Below, piece after piece: positions 32,507 through 42,042 of a stretch of DNA of 64,000 nt (positions within the stretch are counted from its first letter, which is position 1; the number at the start of each line of letters is the position of its first letter). Origin of the DNA: JAWPMT01 sp965601475. Its GTDB lineage: Bacteria; Bacteroidota; Bacteroidia; Cytophagales; Cyclobacteriaceae. The stretch is taken from assembly GCA_965601475.1 (NCBI GenBank), contig OZ271832.1, positions 4,650,001-4,714,000 on the forward strand, given 5' to 3'. The notes under the pieces are model-generated. The model was not told where the DNA came from. It made no database searches and saw only the letters and a program-made list of their open reading frames with translations. Made by a program: the position numbers and the translations under genes.

Positions 32507-33265
32507 CTACATATCCAGCCAAGCCTTAAACTCCGGGGTGCGTTCGGCACTGATGACAATTTCTTCTTCGGCAGGTGGATTTAGTTCTACTTTCAACCGG
32601 CCTTTGAAATACGGATGGATTTCTGCAATGGAATCAATGCTGATAAGGAATTGGCGATTGGCTCTAAAGAAGTTCTTTGGATCCAACTGACTACCCACTA
32701 CTTCCAGCGGCTGATCGATTGGGTATTTCTTGGTGTCTTGGGTGACTGCGTAGGTCAGTTTGTTTTGACTGAAGAAATAGGAGATCTTTTCTACTGGCAG
32801 TGCAAGTATCTTGTTCCCGGCCTTGATCATAAATCTTGATTTGAAAGCCTTTTTCTGAGCCTCGATGAGGTTGTACAGATTGTCGAAGTCAGCTGGAAAT
32901 TTATTTTCCTCTGTTCTCTTGATGTGTCGCTCGATGCTCGCTTGCAGTTTTTCCTTTTGGATGGGCTTCAGCAGATAGTCGATGCTGTTGACCTCAAAGG
33001 CTTTGATGGCATATTGGTCGTAGGCCGTGGTGAAAATGACGGGCGTTTCAATCTTTACTTCTCGAAAGAGATCGAAGCTCAACCCATCCAGCAGGCGGAT
33101 GTCACTGATGATCAGATCCGGATGACTGTTTTCATCGAACCATTTTCTTCCTTGTTCCAGGGACTTGATCTCACCTACAATATCGATGGAGGAATCGATC
33201 TCACTGATCATGGTCCTAATACGATCGGCCGCTAGTGACTCGTCTTCCAGTATCAGTATGTTCAT
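32507..33265 (-). CDS. LytTR-family response regulator
   Basis: Receiver domain (1-120) with acidic pair Glu7-Asp8, phospho-acceptor Asp55 (IISDIRLLDG), Thr in FTTAYDQYA and Lys of LLKPIQ. A LytTR DNA-binding domain follows (about 150-250; KISYFFSQNKLTYAVT, FFRANRQFLISIDSIAEI). Regulators of this type bind direct repeats near promoters. Its start overlaps the kinase stop by 4 nt (ATGA), a coupled two-component pair. Confidence 0.95.
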   Translation of the reverse strand: MNILILEDESLAADRIRTMISEIDSSIDIVGEIKSLEQGRKWFDENSHPDLIISDIRLLDGLSFDLFREVKIETPVIFTTAYDQYAIKAFEVNSIDYLLKPIQKEKLQASIERHIKRTEENKFPADFDNLYNLIEAQKKAFKSRFMIKAGNKILALPVEKISYFFSQNKLTYAVTQDTKKYPIDQPLEVVGSQLDPKNFFRANRQFLISIDSIAEIHPYFKGRLKVELNPPAEEEIVISAERTPEFKAWLDM

Positions 33266-34281
33266 AAGGTTTCAACTTCTAACATGGGAACGCTTGCTCG
33301 GAATTCCTTTTCGTTTTTCTGAAAAATCAATTCCTCATCGGTAAAATAACTGAATCGCGCCTTGATATTCTTGAGCCCGGTGCCTGATTTGGTTTTCAGA
33401 TCCTCCGGTTTTTCGAAGAGGGAGTTGCAGACATGTAGGCGATTGCCATTAGTCGTGATCCTGATCTGAAGTGGTCGTGCTTCGGTGATGTTGTTGTGTT
33501 TGATGGCATTTTCTATCAGCATCTGAATGGTGAGCGGCGGAAGCATGAAGTAGAATGCGTCCTGGGCGATGTTCAAATCAAAGGAAATGTTCTTCTCAAA
33601 TCGCGTCTCGATCAGGAATATGTAAGATTGGATGAATTCTAGTTCTTCTTCCAGCGTGACCAGGTCTTCACCTTTGTTGAGCAGCAGTGTTCTGTAGACT
33701 TGTGCGAACCTTACCAGAAACTCCTGGGACAAATCCCTGTCTTTGTCAATGAGCGAAGAAAGGATATTGAGGTTGTTGAAGAGGAAGTGAGGATCCAGAT
33801 GATTTTTCAGATTGGTAAGCTGGCTGATGGTGGTTTCTTTCTGGTAGCGTTCGACTTCCAGCTCGGTCATTTGCCAATGCTTCAGAAAATGAAGTCCGAA
33901 GTAAATGGAGTAAGCGGGAACGGTGAGTACAATACCCCAGACATTCATGACGATGATTTGCTCTACAATCGGTGGGTCTTCTGTCAATACCAGTTTGAAG
34001 ATGAAATAGGCTACATTCAGGACAATCAACGAATAGAATATTCCTGTGAACAACTGGCCAAAGAAGCGTTTTTTCCCAAAGCGCGTCCACGAGAACTTCT
34101 GCTCGAAGAAAGATGTGATGCCCTGATTACCCAGCCATAGCAAGATGAACACCATAAGTACCCACCCCGTTGTTAGGTAGTAAGTGTCATCAGGGTTGTT
34201 GTAACCCAAGTAAGTTAGTGTGGCTACGAGGGCAATGCCCAATATCCAGATGATCTGCCTTTTCTTCAAGGTGCCTATCAT
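33262..34281 (-). CDS. LytS-type sensor histidine kinase
   Basis: Integral membrane kinase: about four transmembrane helices in residues 9-135, then the His_kinase (PF06580-like) domain with phospho-acceptor His165 in HLDPHFLFNNLN and an HATPase end (MLIENAIKHN, SGTGLKNIKARF). 339 aa, typical for Bacteroidota LytS/YehU-like kinases. Co-transcribed with the LytTR regulator. Paralogue B lies directly upstream on the same strand (42 nt), so the three genes may share a transcript. Confidence 0.95.
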   Translation of the reverse strand: MIGTLKKRQIIWILGIALVATLTYLGYNNPDDTYYLTTGWVLMVFILLWLGNQGITSFFEQKFSWTRFGKKRFFGQLFTGIFYSLIVLNVAYFIFKLVLTEDPPIVEQIIVMNVWGIVLTVPAYSIYFGLHFLKHWQMTELEVERYQKETTISQLTNLKNHLDPHFLFNNLNILSSLIDKDRDLSQEFLVRFAQVYRTLLLNKGEDLVTLEEELEFIQSYIFLIETRFEKNISFDLNIAQDAFYFMLPPLTIQMLIENAIKHNNITEARPLQIRITTNGNRLHVCNSLFEKPEDLKTKSGTGLKNIKARFSYFTDEELIFQKNEKEFRASVPMLEVETL

Positions 34282-34323
34282 TTCGCTGGCCGGTAAATTA
34301 ATGAAAACGGGTTTGAAAGGAGC

Positions 34324-35583
34324 TTAGTCGAAGATGATCTCTTTCACATCTCTCCATCGGATGTAGATGGGGTCTTTTTGGTTTCTCCCGAAGAGCAGGA
34401 TGCCATCATTGTCTTCGTTGACATCTCTACGCTCACCTAGGAAGATCTCCTCCCCATTTCGGAGTTCGATAGCACAGTATTCGGAGTTTTTGGGTGTGAT
34501 CCTTTTGATGTTGAAAAAAGGCACCATGTACTCGATTTCGTCATCGTCGGCTTCCAGGGTTTCCACTTCTGATGCCTCATCCACATCATAGATGATTCTG
34601 CCTTTGAATTCATCCCGATCATAAGTTAGTACTGTTCCGGAGAGTCCTTTGGGAACTTTGTAACTATCGTAGGATGGACCACTGGATGATACTTCCTCAA
34701 AGGTGACGCTTTCAAACACACGCCAGGGAATGTCAATTTTGCCAATATCGTCCACACTTACAATAATGCCATCATTGTCGCTGTTGACATCGTTGGTGCC
34801 TCTAAGGAAAAATTCCCGTCCCGAATTCAAGGTGACGTAACTCCCGCCTCTGTCTTTCTCGATGCGTTTGATGTTGGAAAAGGGAATGGACATATCTCCG
34901 TCCCGGGAGTCACCGTCCAGGACGTCTTCACCCAATCTTTCATCGTGGTCCCATTGGACAAAGCCCGTGTACGTACCACTTCTAAAGGTCTCGACCGTGC
35001 CATAGATAGGATTACCACCCTGTACGCGGAGGTCACTAGGTGTGGCCATGAATTCCACCATTTCAATGCGATCCCAGTCCAATTTTATCTTACCCAATTC
35101 CTCATCATAGATCACGATGGTCGAACCCACATCGTTGTATCCTCGGCCGCTGAGCTCTATTTGCATGCCATTCTTCAGTTGAAGGTCAATTCGTGATCTG
35201 CCCTTATTTATTATGGCTGCGATGTTGCCGAACTGTGTTGAAAACTCATGACTGACGTGTCCTTTGTTGTCCCAGATACTGGAGAGGCTCCAATCCAGTT
35301 CCTCCCAAAAATCCGAGTCATCTGTGTTCTGGTCTCTTTCTACAAAGGATTGATGGTAGCTGTCCCTGGTCTTGCCGGCATTGAAAAAATCATTCCAGAA
35401 GGCCTCTTCCTTACCCCACCTAATTTGCCCCTGGTAGGTTTGCCGGTAGGTATGCACTTTACCATAGATATACCCTTCAGTATTTTGAGCATTGGCACTC
35501 ATCAAAATCATGAATGCAATGACATTGCCAAGTATGATTAGGAGCGTTTTCCTGTGTTTGCCTATGAATCCGGCTTTTTCCAT
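34324..35583 (-). CDS. Secreted three-module beta-rich protein, paralogue B
   Basis: Same family as paralogue A at 29722-30963, 419 aa, with a longer basic N terminus and a signal segment (about 12-32, ending NAQ). The three-module layout is kept: GYIYGKVHTYRQTYQG..., YGTVETFRSGTYTGFVQWDHD and SGTVLTYDRDEFKGRIIYD open modules 1-3, each closing with 'I.W..(V/I/F)..(V/I).F'. The stretch around WDHDERLGEDVLDGDSRDGD is nearly identical between the two. Placed just upstream of the LytS/LytTR pair and possibly in one operon with it. Function unknown; a signal-sensing or envelope role is only a guess from context. Confidence 0.78.
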   Translation of the reverse strand: MEKAGFIGKHRKTLLIILGNVIAFMILMSANAQNTEGYIYGKVHTYRQTYQGQIRWGKEEAFWNDFFNAGKTRDSYHQSFVERDQNTDDSDFWEELDWSLSSIWDNKGHVSHEFSTQFGNIAAIINKGRSRIDLQLKNGMQIELSGRGYNDVGSTIVIYDEELGKIKLDWDRIEMVEFMATPSDLRVQGGNPIYGTVETFRSGTYTGFVQWDHDERLGEDVLDGDSRDGDMSIPFSNIKRIEKDRGGSYVTLNSGREFFLRGTNDVNSDNDGIIVSVDDIGKIDIPWRVFESVTFEEVSSSGPSYDSYKVPKGLSGTVLTYDRDEFKGRIIYDVDEASEVETLEADDDEIEYMVPFFNIKRITPKNSEYCAIELRNGEEIFLGERRDVNEDNDGILLFGRNQKDPIYIRWRDVKEIIFD

Positions 35584-35648
35584 GATCCAAATATGGGGTA
35601 CGTTAAGTCAACTCAAAAGGGAATTCTTCCGTGGCGGGTAATAGCCGA

Positions 35649-35663
35649 ACCGAATCGGGATAT
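35649..35663. repeat. 15-mer ACCGAATCGGGATAT, copy 2
   Basis: Identical to 31160-31174; lies in the 111-bp gap between paralogue B's start and the end of the GH20 gene, 66 bp upstream of paralogue B. Confidence 0.5.
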
Positions 35664-35694
35664 TGAAATGCCGAGGTGGATACGGACAATTCAA

Positions 35695-37176
35695 TTATGG
35701 TCGATAAGCATTGATATTCAGGTCTAGCCACCAGGAATAGTGATGATCTAGTCGATTACGGTAGCTGTCCCAGTCTCTTACTTGTTTTGGCGTCCAGCCA
35801 ATCTCGGCATAGGCCGTAATGCGCGGAAACACCATGTATTGGACTTCGTTCGTGTTTGTCACGGTTTCACTCCACAGGGGAGCTTCCAAGCCCAGGAATT
35901 GAGGTGAGTACATTCCATCTACAAAGTCTGCAAGGTCCCAGTTATAGGCGGTCGGTATATCGATCAACCCAGCCCAGTTGAGGCCCAGTGTTGTGGTGGA
36001 GTCATACTTCATGTCCAGATAAGCCTTGTGCGCCGGGGAAAAAACCACACTGGCTCCTTTGTCCATTCCTTTAATGGCTTTGTCTGTGTGACGCCACAGT
36101 TGGACCACGGCTCTTTCGTCGAGATTGGCCTCAGCCGTCTCATCCCAGCCGATCATGATTTTGCCAGCGTCGTTGACGATTTGCCTGGCACGATTTACGA
36201 AAACCAGGTAATCCTCCTGATCTGTGGAATGGCTCTCATCCCCACCAATGTGAAAGTACTGTCCCGGAGTCATTTGGCTAATTTCGGTGATCACATCCCT
36301 TATGAATTTGTAGGTAATTTCCTTGTCTACGCAGAGTGAGCTGAAGCCAACCTGCATACCTGTGTAAAGATCTCTCTGCTGGTTGTCGCAATTGAGTTCT
36401 GCATAAGAGGCCAATGCTGCATTGGTGTGGCCAGGCATGTCTATTTCTGGAACAATGGTGATGCTTCGTTGGGCTGCATAGGCCACGATTTCCTGGTAGT
36501 CTTCCTGGGTTAGGTATCCTCCCGGACCCCCTCCAACTTCAGTACTGCCACCAATTTCCGTGAGCTTGGGCCATGACTTGATTTCGATTCTCCATCCCTG
36601 ATCATCTGCCAAGTGCAGATGTAAGTGGTTGATTTTGTATCGGGTGATATCGTCAATGACTTGTTTTATTTCTTCGACATCGAAGAAATGGCGCGCAATA
36701 TCCAGCATCATGCCTCGATAGCCATAGACAGGTCTGTCTGAAATACTACCGGTTGGTATGGCCATACCATAGGTAGTTGAGTCCATGCCAAATCGAACAA
36801 CCTGTTCCAGGGTGACTAAACCCCAATAATGACCAGCCTCGGTACTGGCAACAATTTTGATGTCGTAGTCATCGATTTCCAGTCGATAGCTTTCAGGAGC
36901 CTGCGTTGAGTCGGCGACGAAAAAGATCGTTGTTGTTTCTTCGGGATTGTGCAATGGCTCCCAGCTTTGTATCAACGACTCGACTGCAATTGAGGGGGTG
37001 TTCTCTGACCCCCATTGGAGGGCGCCCAGAACATGGTAGCTGCTATCGGAGGAAATCTCAACTGGTTTTGGTAGGATGGGCAGCTCGCCAAGGACTTTTC
37101 TGATTTCAAACTGCCGCGGCTGTACGCAGGCTGAAAATAAAATGAGGCTAAGGGCTGTCAGAATAATGGTTCGCAT
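35695..37176 (-). CDS. Beta-N-acetylhexosaminidase, GH20 lipoprotein
   Basis: Removes terminal GlcNAc or GalNAc from glycans such as chitin oligomers. Lipoprotein signal LILFSACVQ. N-terminal GH20b domain (about 20-150), then the TIM barrel starting YRGMMLDIARHFF, with HLHLADDQGWRIEI, HTNAALASY after EIDMPGH, and the catalytic pair in HIGGDESHS. Later GWDE and LNWAG blocks also match. 493 aa, no C-terminal extension. Substrate-assisted catalysis via the Asp-Glu pair is known of the family. Monocistronic or followed by paralogue B. Confidence 0.95.
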   Translation of the reverse strand: MRTIILTALSLILFSACVQPRQFEIRKVLGELPILPKPVEISSDSSYHVLGALQWGSENTPSIAVESLIQSWEPLHNPEETTTIFFVADSTQAPESYRLEIDDYDIKIVASTEAGHYWGLVTLEQVVRFGMDSTTYGMAIPTGSISDRPVYGYRGMMLDIARHFFDVEEIKQVIDDITRYKINHLHLHLADDQGWRIEIKSWPKLTEIGGSTEVGGGPGGYLTQEDYQEIVAYAAQRSITIVPEIDMPGHTNAALASYAELNCDNQQRDLYTGMQVGFSSLCVDKEITYKFIRDVITEISQMTPGQYFHIGGDESHSTDQEDYLVFVNRARQIVNDAGKIMIGWDETAEANLDERAVVQLWRHTDKAIKGMDKGASVVFSPAHKAYLDMKYDSTTTLGLNWAGLIDIPTAYNWDLADFVDGMYSPQFLGLEAPLWSETVTNTNEVQYMVFPRITAYAEIGWTPKQVRDWDSYRNRLDHHYSWWLDLNINAYRP

Positions 37177-37440
37177 GTGGGAAAATTAGATGATTATTAT
37201 CAAAGGCTGAGCAGACCTAGGATCGGAGGGGTGACCTGGCTATCTAGACCTGATGGTGGGTAGTGCGCGGGGTTCACCTAATCGCAAGGCGATGGTGGAC
37301 AAGGCGGACAGCAGGGATATCCTATTTGCTGGGCCACAAGCTGCTCTCTCCTGATCCTTTCTTCACACTCCGTCTATCATATTCCGTTTTTCATGGGTGA
37401 GCTTCTTTGCTAGTTTTAGCTGTTACAAATAAATCATCCT

Positions 37441-38925
37441 ATGAAAATGAAATTGACGGTGGCTATGCTTTTGATCGCCACATGGGCTTTGGCCCAACGT
37501 ACTTTACCACCGGATACCGCCGTGGTAACGACGCACAGTGTGAACATTAAGGGCCAATCGGTACCCTATCGTGCGACTACAGGAACTCAGCCTGTTTGGG
37601 ACGAGATGGACAAGGTGGCGGCTTATTGCCACTATACCTATTATGAACGGACCGATGTACCGGACAGAGCCTCGCGGCCTTTGTTTATCTCTTTCAATGG
37701 TGGTCCGGGGTCGGGATCGGTATGGATGCATCTTGCTTATACTGGTCCCAAGATTCTGAAAGTCGATGACGAAGGATTTCCCGTGCAGCCTTATGGCGTG
37801 AAGGATAATCCCAACTCTATTCTCGATGTGGCGGACATCGTGTTTGTGAATCCGGTGAATACTGGTTACTCACGTACGGTGGATAAGGAGGCCAAGCGGG
37901 AGATGTTTTTTGGCGTAAACGCAGACATCAAGTACCTCGCGGAGTGGATCAATACGTTCGTGACGCGTGTGAATCGGTGGGAATCACCGAAATACCTAAT
38001 CGGTGAAAGCTATGGTACCACAAGGGTCTCCGGGTTGGCGAAGGAACTTCAAAATAGACAGTGGATGTACTTGAACGGCGTGATTCTGGTTTCACCGACG
38101 GAATTGGGCATAGATGTAGAGGGTTCCGGACGCCGCTCGAGTCCTATAGGAGCGGCCATTAGGGTTCCCTATTTCACGGCAGCAGCGTGGTACCATGAGC
38201 AACTGCCGGCGGATCTGCAGTCGAAGGATTTGCTGGAGGTATTGGAAGAGTCTGAGACTTTTGCCGTGGAGGAGTTGGTAAATACCATGATGAAAGGTGG
38301 GTTTGTCCCGGATGCTGAGCGTGATGCTGCTGCAACGAAGATGGCGAGGTATTCAGGTATTTCTAAAGAGGCGATCCTGCAATACAACCTTGATGTCCCC
38401 GTGGCATTCTTTTGGAAAGAACTGCTACGCGATGAGGGCTATACCGTGGGAAGACTGGATTCCCGGTATCGTGGTATTGATAAGACCGAGGGGGGCGTCA
38501 GGCCTGATTACAACTCGGAGCTTACATCCTGGTTGCATTCCTTCACTCCAGGCATCAATTACTATTATAAAAATGTGCTGAAGTTCAATACTGATGTGAA
38601 GTACAACATGTTCGGGCCCGTAAGACCCTGGGACAACTCAGACAATACCACGGGCGAGGATCTTAGACTGGCGATGGCCCAAAACCCATACCTGCACACC
38701 ATGATCCAGTCAGGGTACTATGATGGTGCCACGAAATACTTTGATGCTAAATACACACTTTGGCGGTTGGACCCCAGCGGTAAGATGAAGGACCGGTTGA
38801 GCTTCAAAGGCTACAGAAGTGGTCATATGATGTATTTGCGCAATGAGGATTTGATTCAAGCCAATGATGACTTGAGGGAGTTTATCATCAAAACTTCGAG
38901 TGGAGGCAAGTCAGCGAAGTACTAG
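37441..38925 (+). CDS. Serine carboxypeptidase, S10 family
   Basis: Secreted carboxypeptidase Y-like alpha/beta hydrolase. Signal peptide about 1-18 (LLIATWALAQ). Motifs: FISFNGGPGSGSVWMHL (oxyanion region), NPVNTGYSRT, GESYGTTR with the nucleophile Ser, GYYDGATKYFDA (Asp) and GYRSGHMMYL (His). 494 aa, standard. Cleaves C-terminal residues of peptides in the periplasm or outside. Alone on its strand, ending at a long hairpin shared with the convergent permease gene. Confidence 0.93.
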   Translation: MKMKLTVAMLLIATWALAQRTLPPDTAVVTTHSVNIKGQSVPYRATTGTQPVWDEMDKVAAYCHYTYYERTDVPDRASRPLFISFNGGPGSGSVWMHLAYTGPKILKVDDEGFPVQPYGVKDNPNSILDVADIVFVNPVNTGYSRTVDKEAKREMFFGVNADIKYLAEWINTFVTRVNRWESPKYLIGESYGTTRVSGLAKELQNRQWMYLNGVILVSPTELGIDVEGSGRRSSPIGAAIRVPYFTAAAWYHEQLPADLQSKDLLEVLEESETFAVEELVNTMMKGGFVPDAERDAAATKMARYSGISKEAILQYNLDVPVAFFWKELLRDEGYTVGRLDSRYRGIDKTEGGVRPDYNSELTSWLHSFTPGINYYYKNVLKFNTDVKYNMFGPVRPWDNSDNTTGEDLRLAMAQNPYLHTMIQSGYYDGATKYFDAKYTLWRLDPSGKMKDRLSFKGYRSGHMMYLRNEDLIQANDDLREFIIKTSSGGKSAKY

Positions 38926-38945
38926 TCCTTGACCAAGAAGAGCGA

Positions 38946-38974
38946 GAGCGATCCTCCTGCAAGGAGGATCGCTC
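38946..38974. terminator. Strong hairpin between convergent genes
   Basis: GAGCGATCCTCCT, loop GCA, AGGAGGATCGCTC: a perfect 13-bp stem lying between the S10 gene (plus) and the permease gene (minus). No T run follows, but the position fits a shared terminator or transcript end barrier. Confidence 0.65.
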
Positions 38975-39012
38975 AAACCAACCTCAACATCACCTATCTA
39001 CCTCAGCACCGT

Positions 39013-41622
39013 CTATTCCTGGCGTAAGTTCTTGACTGGATTGGTGGAGAAAGTCTTGATCAGCTGAATCCCCACGGTACCAATGGTTATGATCAATAGT
39101 AGTGTTATTGGCAACACCACGAACCACCACTTGAATGAAATGTGGTAGGCAAACTGGTTGATCCACTGCCCGTAGAGCAAGTAGATGGCCGGAGCGGCAA
39201 TGAGCGTAGCGACGATTACTGTTCCCAGGTATTCCTTCGATAGCAACATAGAGATGTCTGAAAACCTGGCACCCAGTATCTTTCGGACGCTAATGGCCAT
39301 CTTCTGTTGAATCAGGTTGTAATACGAGAGACCAAATAATCCAAGGACTGAGAGAAATAGCGCGATGTAGGTAAAGGCGGTTGAAGATTTCAGCAGGATT
39401 TGCTCTTCCTGGTATTGTTGCTTGAAAGAGTTGTCCAGAAATTGGAAGTCGAAAGGGTCATTGGGAAAGTGCTTTTGCCATACCTCCTCGATAAGGGTGA
39501 GCGACTCCCGGCTGTTCTTGTTTTGCAGTTTGAATGCCATGTATGCCCAGTCCGTTGTGAGCATAAAGAACAGTGGCTCCGTGGTGTTTTGCAGTGAGAG
39601 ATGATGGTAGTTCTCAGTGACACCAATAATGCTCAAAGTGTCCCCCCACATTGCAATTCGGGCGCCAAGGGCGTCCTGGTAAGACTCATATCCAAGTAGC
39701 TCGACGGCCTTTTGTGAAAGCACCAGGGTATGTCGGTCGTTGGGGGAGGAGCGTCTGAAGAATCTTCCTGCGGCCATGTCGAGCTCGAAAACCTGCGCAT
39801 AGTCTTCGTCGACATCCAGTCCCTGCAGTTGACGTGCATTTTCGGGTCCATCACCGAGCTTTCTCACGCCTCCTGCACTCCAGGTTTCAATTCCTGGGAC
39901 AGCGGAGGTGATGGTGATGCTACTGATATCAGGTCGTTGAAGTAGGTCGTCTTTGAACACTTCCACTCGCTGCCGTAGTTCGTCCGATCGGAGTATTGGT
40001 GCTTTTGAGATTACGATGTCATCCAACTGGACATTGAGGTCTTGATTTAACATGAAACCGAGTTGTTCCAATACAATGAAAGTTCCCGATAGCATGCCAA
40101 AGGTGAGGATGAATTGAATGGTGACCAGTATTCTTCGCAAACCAAGCCCGTGTGTTGAGTGCTTGAAACTACCTCGCAAGACTTCTTTGGCCTGGAAGGA
40201 AGAAAGCATCAGCGCGGGGTACATCCCGGCCAGGATTCCGGCAACGATTGTAAGGGTGCCTGCGCTAAGCCAGAATGTTGGGCTTTGCCAGACATCCAGT
40301 GATGTGGCTAAAGTGTTGTTGACGACAGGCATGGCAAGCATAACCATGGCCATCGCCAATAGGAGTGCGATGGCACAAGTTAGAATGGATTCTGTGAGGA
40401 ACTGGGAGGACAGTGCCATCCGGGTGGAGCCCATGACTTTCTTGATGCCCACTTCCTTGGCTCGTTCCAATCCGCTGGCTGTTGACAAGTTCACATAGTT
40501 GACAAGGGCCAACAGCAGAATGAAGATGGAAAGAAATTGCAGGATATTCAGGGAAATTGGATTACCACCACTTTCGGGTTCCATCTGTAGTTGAGAATAG
40601 AGATGAATATCCTTGAGGGGTTGGGTGTTCATTTCTACCCAGTCGTTTGCCTCGGGGCCAAGGTGTTTGCTGATGAAGTCCGGAAACTTCTCTTCCAATG
40701 ATGAAATGTCGGTTTTGACGTCTGTTTGAATGTAAGTATAGAAGTACCACCAGTTCCAGGCGTGTTCCTCGGATACATCAGGTCTGATCTGTTCAAAAGA
40801 TTTGAAAGACATGATCACGTCAAACGGGAGGTGCGTGTTGCTAGGAGGATCTTGAGCAACCCCCGTCACAACATAGTTTTCTCGATTGTTTCGTACCAGG
40901 ATTTTCCCCATTGGATCCTCATTGGGAAAGTATTTTCTGGCCAGACTTTCTGTGATCACTATGGTGTTGGGCTCTTGTAGCGCAGTTTGGGGATTGCCCT
41001 GCATCAGTGGAAATGAAAAAATGCTGAAAAAGGCCTCACTGGCAAAAAAGGCCCTTTCTTCGAAAGATTGGACGGATTTGTCAGTATTCGAGAAAACACC
41101 CTGACTCAGACTTTTGTGTGTCAGCCTGGTATAGGCGCCGACCTCTAAGAATTCCTCCGCCAATGTCGGGCCTATGGCAGGGTAACTACCTGAAGTGGGT
41201 TCCTCTATACCCCCATCCGTATGGATCAGATGAACTCTGTGTATCCGATCCTTCTTGGTATGAAACTGGTCGAAGCTACGTTCATACCTAATGTATTGGT
41301 CGACGACCAAAAAGGTAGCTAATCCAACAGCCAGGCCTGTTACGTTGATGAGTGTGAATAGTTTTTGCTTCCAGAGACTCCGGTAGGCAAGCTTTGCAAA
41401 ATAAGTCATTTGAATAGTCCTATGATTTGATTGTCTTCTTCTTCTGGCGTTGCGTAAGGAGAAGAGGATGTCCTTCCAGCACATTACTGCTGCCATGGCA
41501 TGGCCCTGGTCCTCGCACCGATAGTAGTAGAGCTCGGAAATATCTCCCTCAATTTCTTCAGCGATTTCTTTGCTTACTAAGAGTCTGAGTAAGCGTATGG
41601 CGATACCTGGAGGCTTTGGCAT
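39013..41622 (-). CDS. FtsX/MacB-like ABC permease with N-terminal prefix domain
   Basis: 869-aa inner-membrane permease. The first about 75 residues (LLRLLVSKEIAEEIEGDISELYYYR in part, basic) are the 'permease prefix' module that often accompanies PadR-linked permeases. Then two FtsX halves: a first TM at about 85-108, a large periplasmic MacB-PCD domain, three TM helices near 345-450, a second periplasmic domain and a C-terminal TM group (GLSYYNLIQQKMAISVRKILGA, TNPVKNLRQE end). No ATPase domain, so it needs a separate ATP-binding subunit. Starts 3 nt after the PadR stop, hence co-regulated. Substrate unknown. Confidence 0.92.
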   Translation of the reverse strand: MPKPPGIAIRLLRLLVSKEIAEEIEGDISELYYYRCEDQGHAMAAVMCWKDILFSLRNARRRRQSNHRTIQMTYFAKLAYRSLWKQKLFTLINVTGLAVGLATFLVVDQYIRYERSFDQFHTKKDRIHRVHLIHTDGGIEEPTSGSYPAIGPTLAEEFLEVGAYTRLTHKSLSQGVFSNTDKSVQSFEERAFFASEAFFSIFSFPLMQGNPQTALQEPNTIVITESLARKYFPNEDPMGKILVRNNRENYVVTGVAQDPPSNTHLPFDVIMSFKSFEQIRPDVSEEHAWNWWYFYTYIQTDVKTDISSLEEKFPDFISKHLGPEANDWVEMNTQPLKDIHLYSQLQMEPESGGNPISLNILQFLSIFILLLALVNYVNLSTASGLERAKEVGIKKVMGSTRMALSSQFLTESILTCAIALLLAMAMVMLAMPVVNNTLATSLDVWQSPTFWLSAGTLTIVAGILAGMYPALMLSSFQAKEVLRGSFKHSTHGLGLRRILVTIQFILTFGMLSGTFIVLEQLGFMLNQDLNVQLDDIVISKAPILRSDELRQRVEVFKDDLLQRPDISSITITSAVPGIETWSAGGVRKLGDGPENARQLQGLDVDEDYAQVFELDMAAGRFFRRSSPNDRHTLVLSQKAVELLGYESYQDALGARIAMWGDTLSIIGVTENYHHLSLQNTTEPLFFMLTTDWAYMAFKLQNKNSRESLTLIEEVWQKHFPNDPFDFQFLDNSFKQQYQEEQILLKSSTAFTYIALFLSVLGLFGLSYYNLIQQKMAISVRKILGARFSDISMLLSKEYLGTVIVATLIAAPAIYLLYGQWINQFAYHISFKWWFVVLPITLLLIITIGTVGIQLIKTFSTNPVKNLRQE

Positions 41623-41625
41623 GAG

Positions 41626-41946
41626 TTACGACAATTGAGGTATTTTTTGCCAAAGAGTTTCGCGCAATTCTTTACTCTGACGCAGGATGCCCAAACCAGC
41701 GTTGGTCAATGTGAATATCCGCTTTCTTTTTCCACCACGAATATTAGTCGACTCCGACATTCCGGAACTTAAAAATCCTTTGTCCTCCATCCGATATAGT
41801 GCAGCATGAACGGCACTGATGTTCACTTTCCTTCCGGAGGCTTCCTCAAAAACCTGCTTGATTCTTACTCCGTACTGGTCTTCGGCCATTGAAGCAATGG
41901 TCAACAAAATCAGTTCTTCCAGTTCTCCGATATGATATCCTTTCAT
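41626..41946 (-). CDS. PadR-family transcriptional regulator
   Basis: 106-aa winged-helix regulator: GYHIGELEELILLTIASMAEDQYGVRIKQVFEE with HAALYRMEDKGFL (recognition helix) and GGKRKRIFTLTNAGL (wing), in pieces. Short PadR form without a large C-terminal dimer domain. First gene of padR-permease. Its promoter region is shared with the divergent NHL lipoprotein, where two TTTGCAAA palindromes lie. Autoregulation would be usual for the family. Confidence 0.93.
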   Translation of the reverse strand: MKGYHIGELEELILLTIASMAEDQYGVRIKQVFEEASGRKVNISAVHAALYRMEDKGFLSSGMSESTNIRGGKRKRIFTLTNAGLGILRQSKELRETLWQKIPQLS

Positions 41947-41997
41947 AGGGGTGGCGCACAGCCTTTTTTATATCATCTTAAGCTCCCAAATAAAATA

Positions 41998-42036
41998 CAC
42001 TTTTGCAAATTAAATATTTTATTCACTTTTGCAAAT
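41998..42036. promoter_or_regulatory. Twin CACTTTTGCAAAT direct repeats between padR and the lipoprotein gene
   Basis: The 13-mer CACTTTTGCAAAT occurs at 41998-42010 and 42024-42036. Each has the perfect palindrome TTTGCAAA (42002-42009 and 42028-42035), 26 bp centre to centre. The second overlaps a CACTTTTG box, one base from TAnnTTTG, with TTTTG 18 nt upstream as a -33-like element. So this can be both promoter and operator, possibly for the PadR protein. Confidence 0.6.
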
Positions 42037-42042
42037 AAAAAA

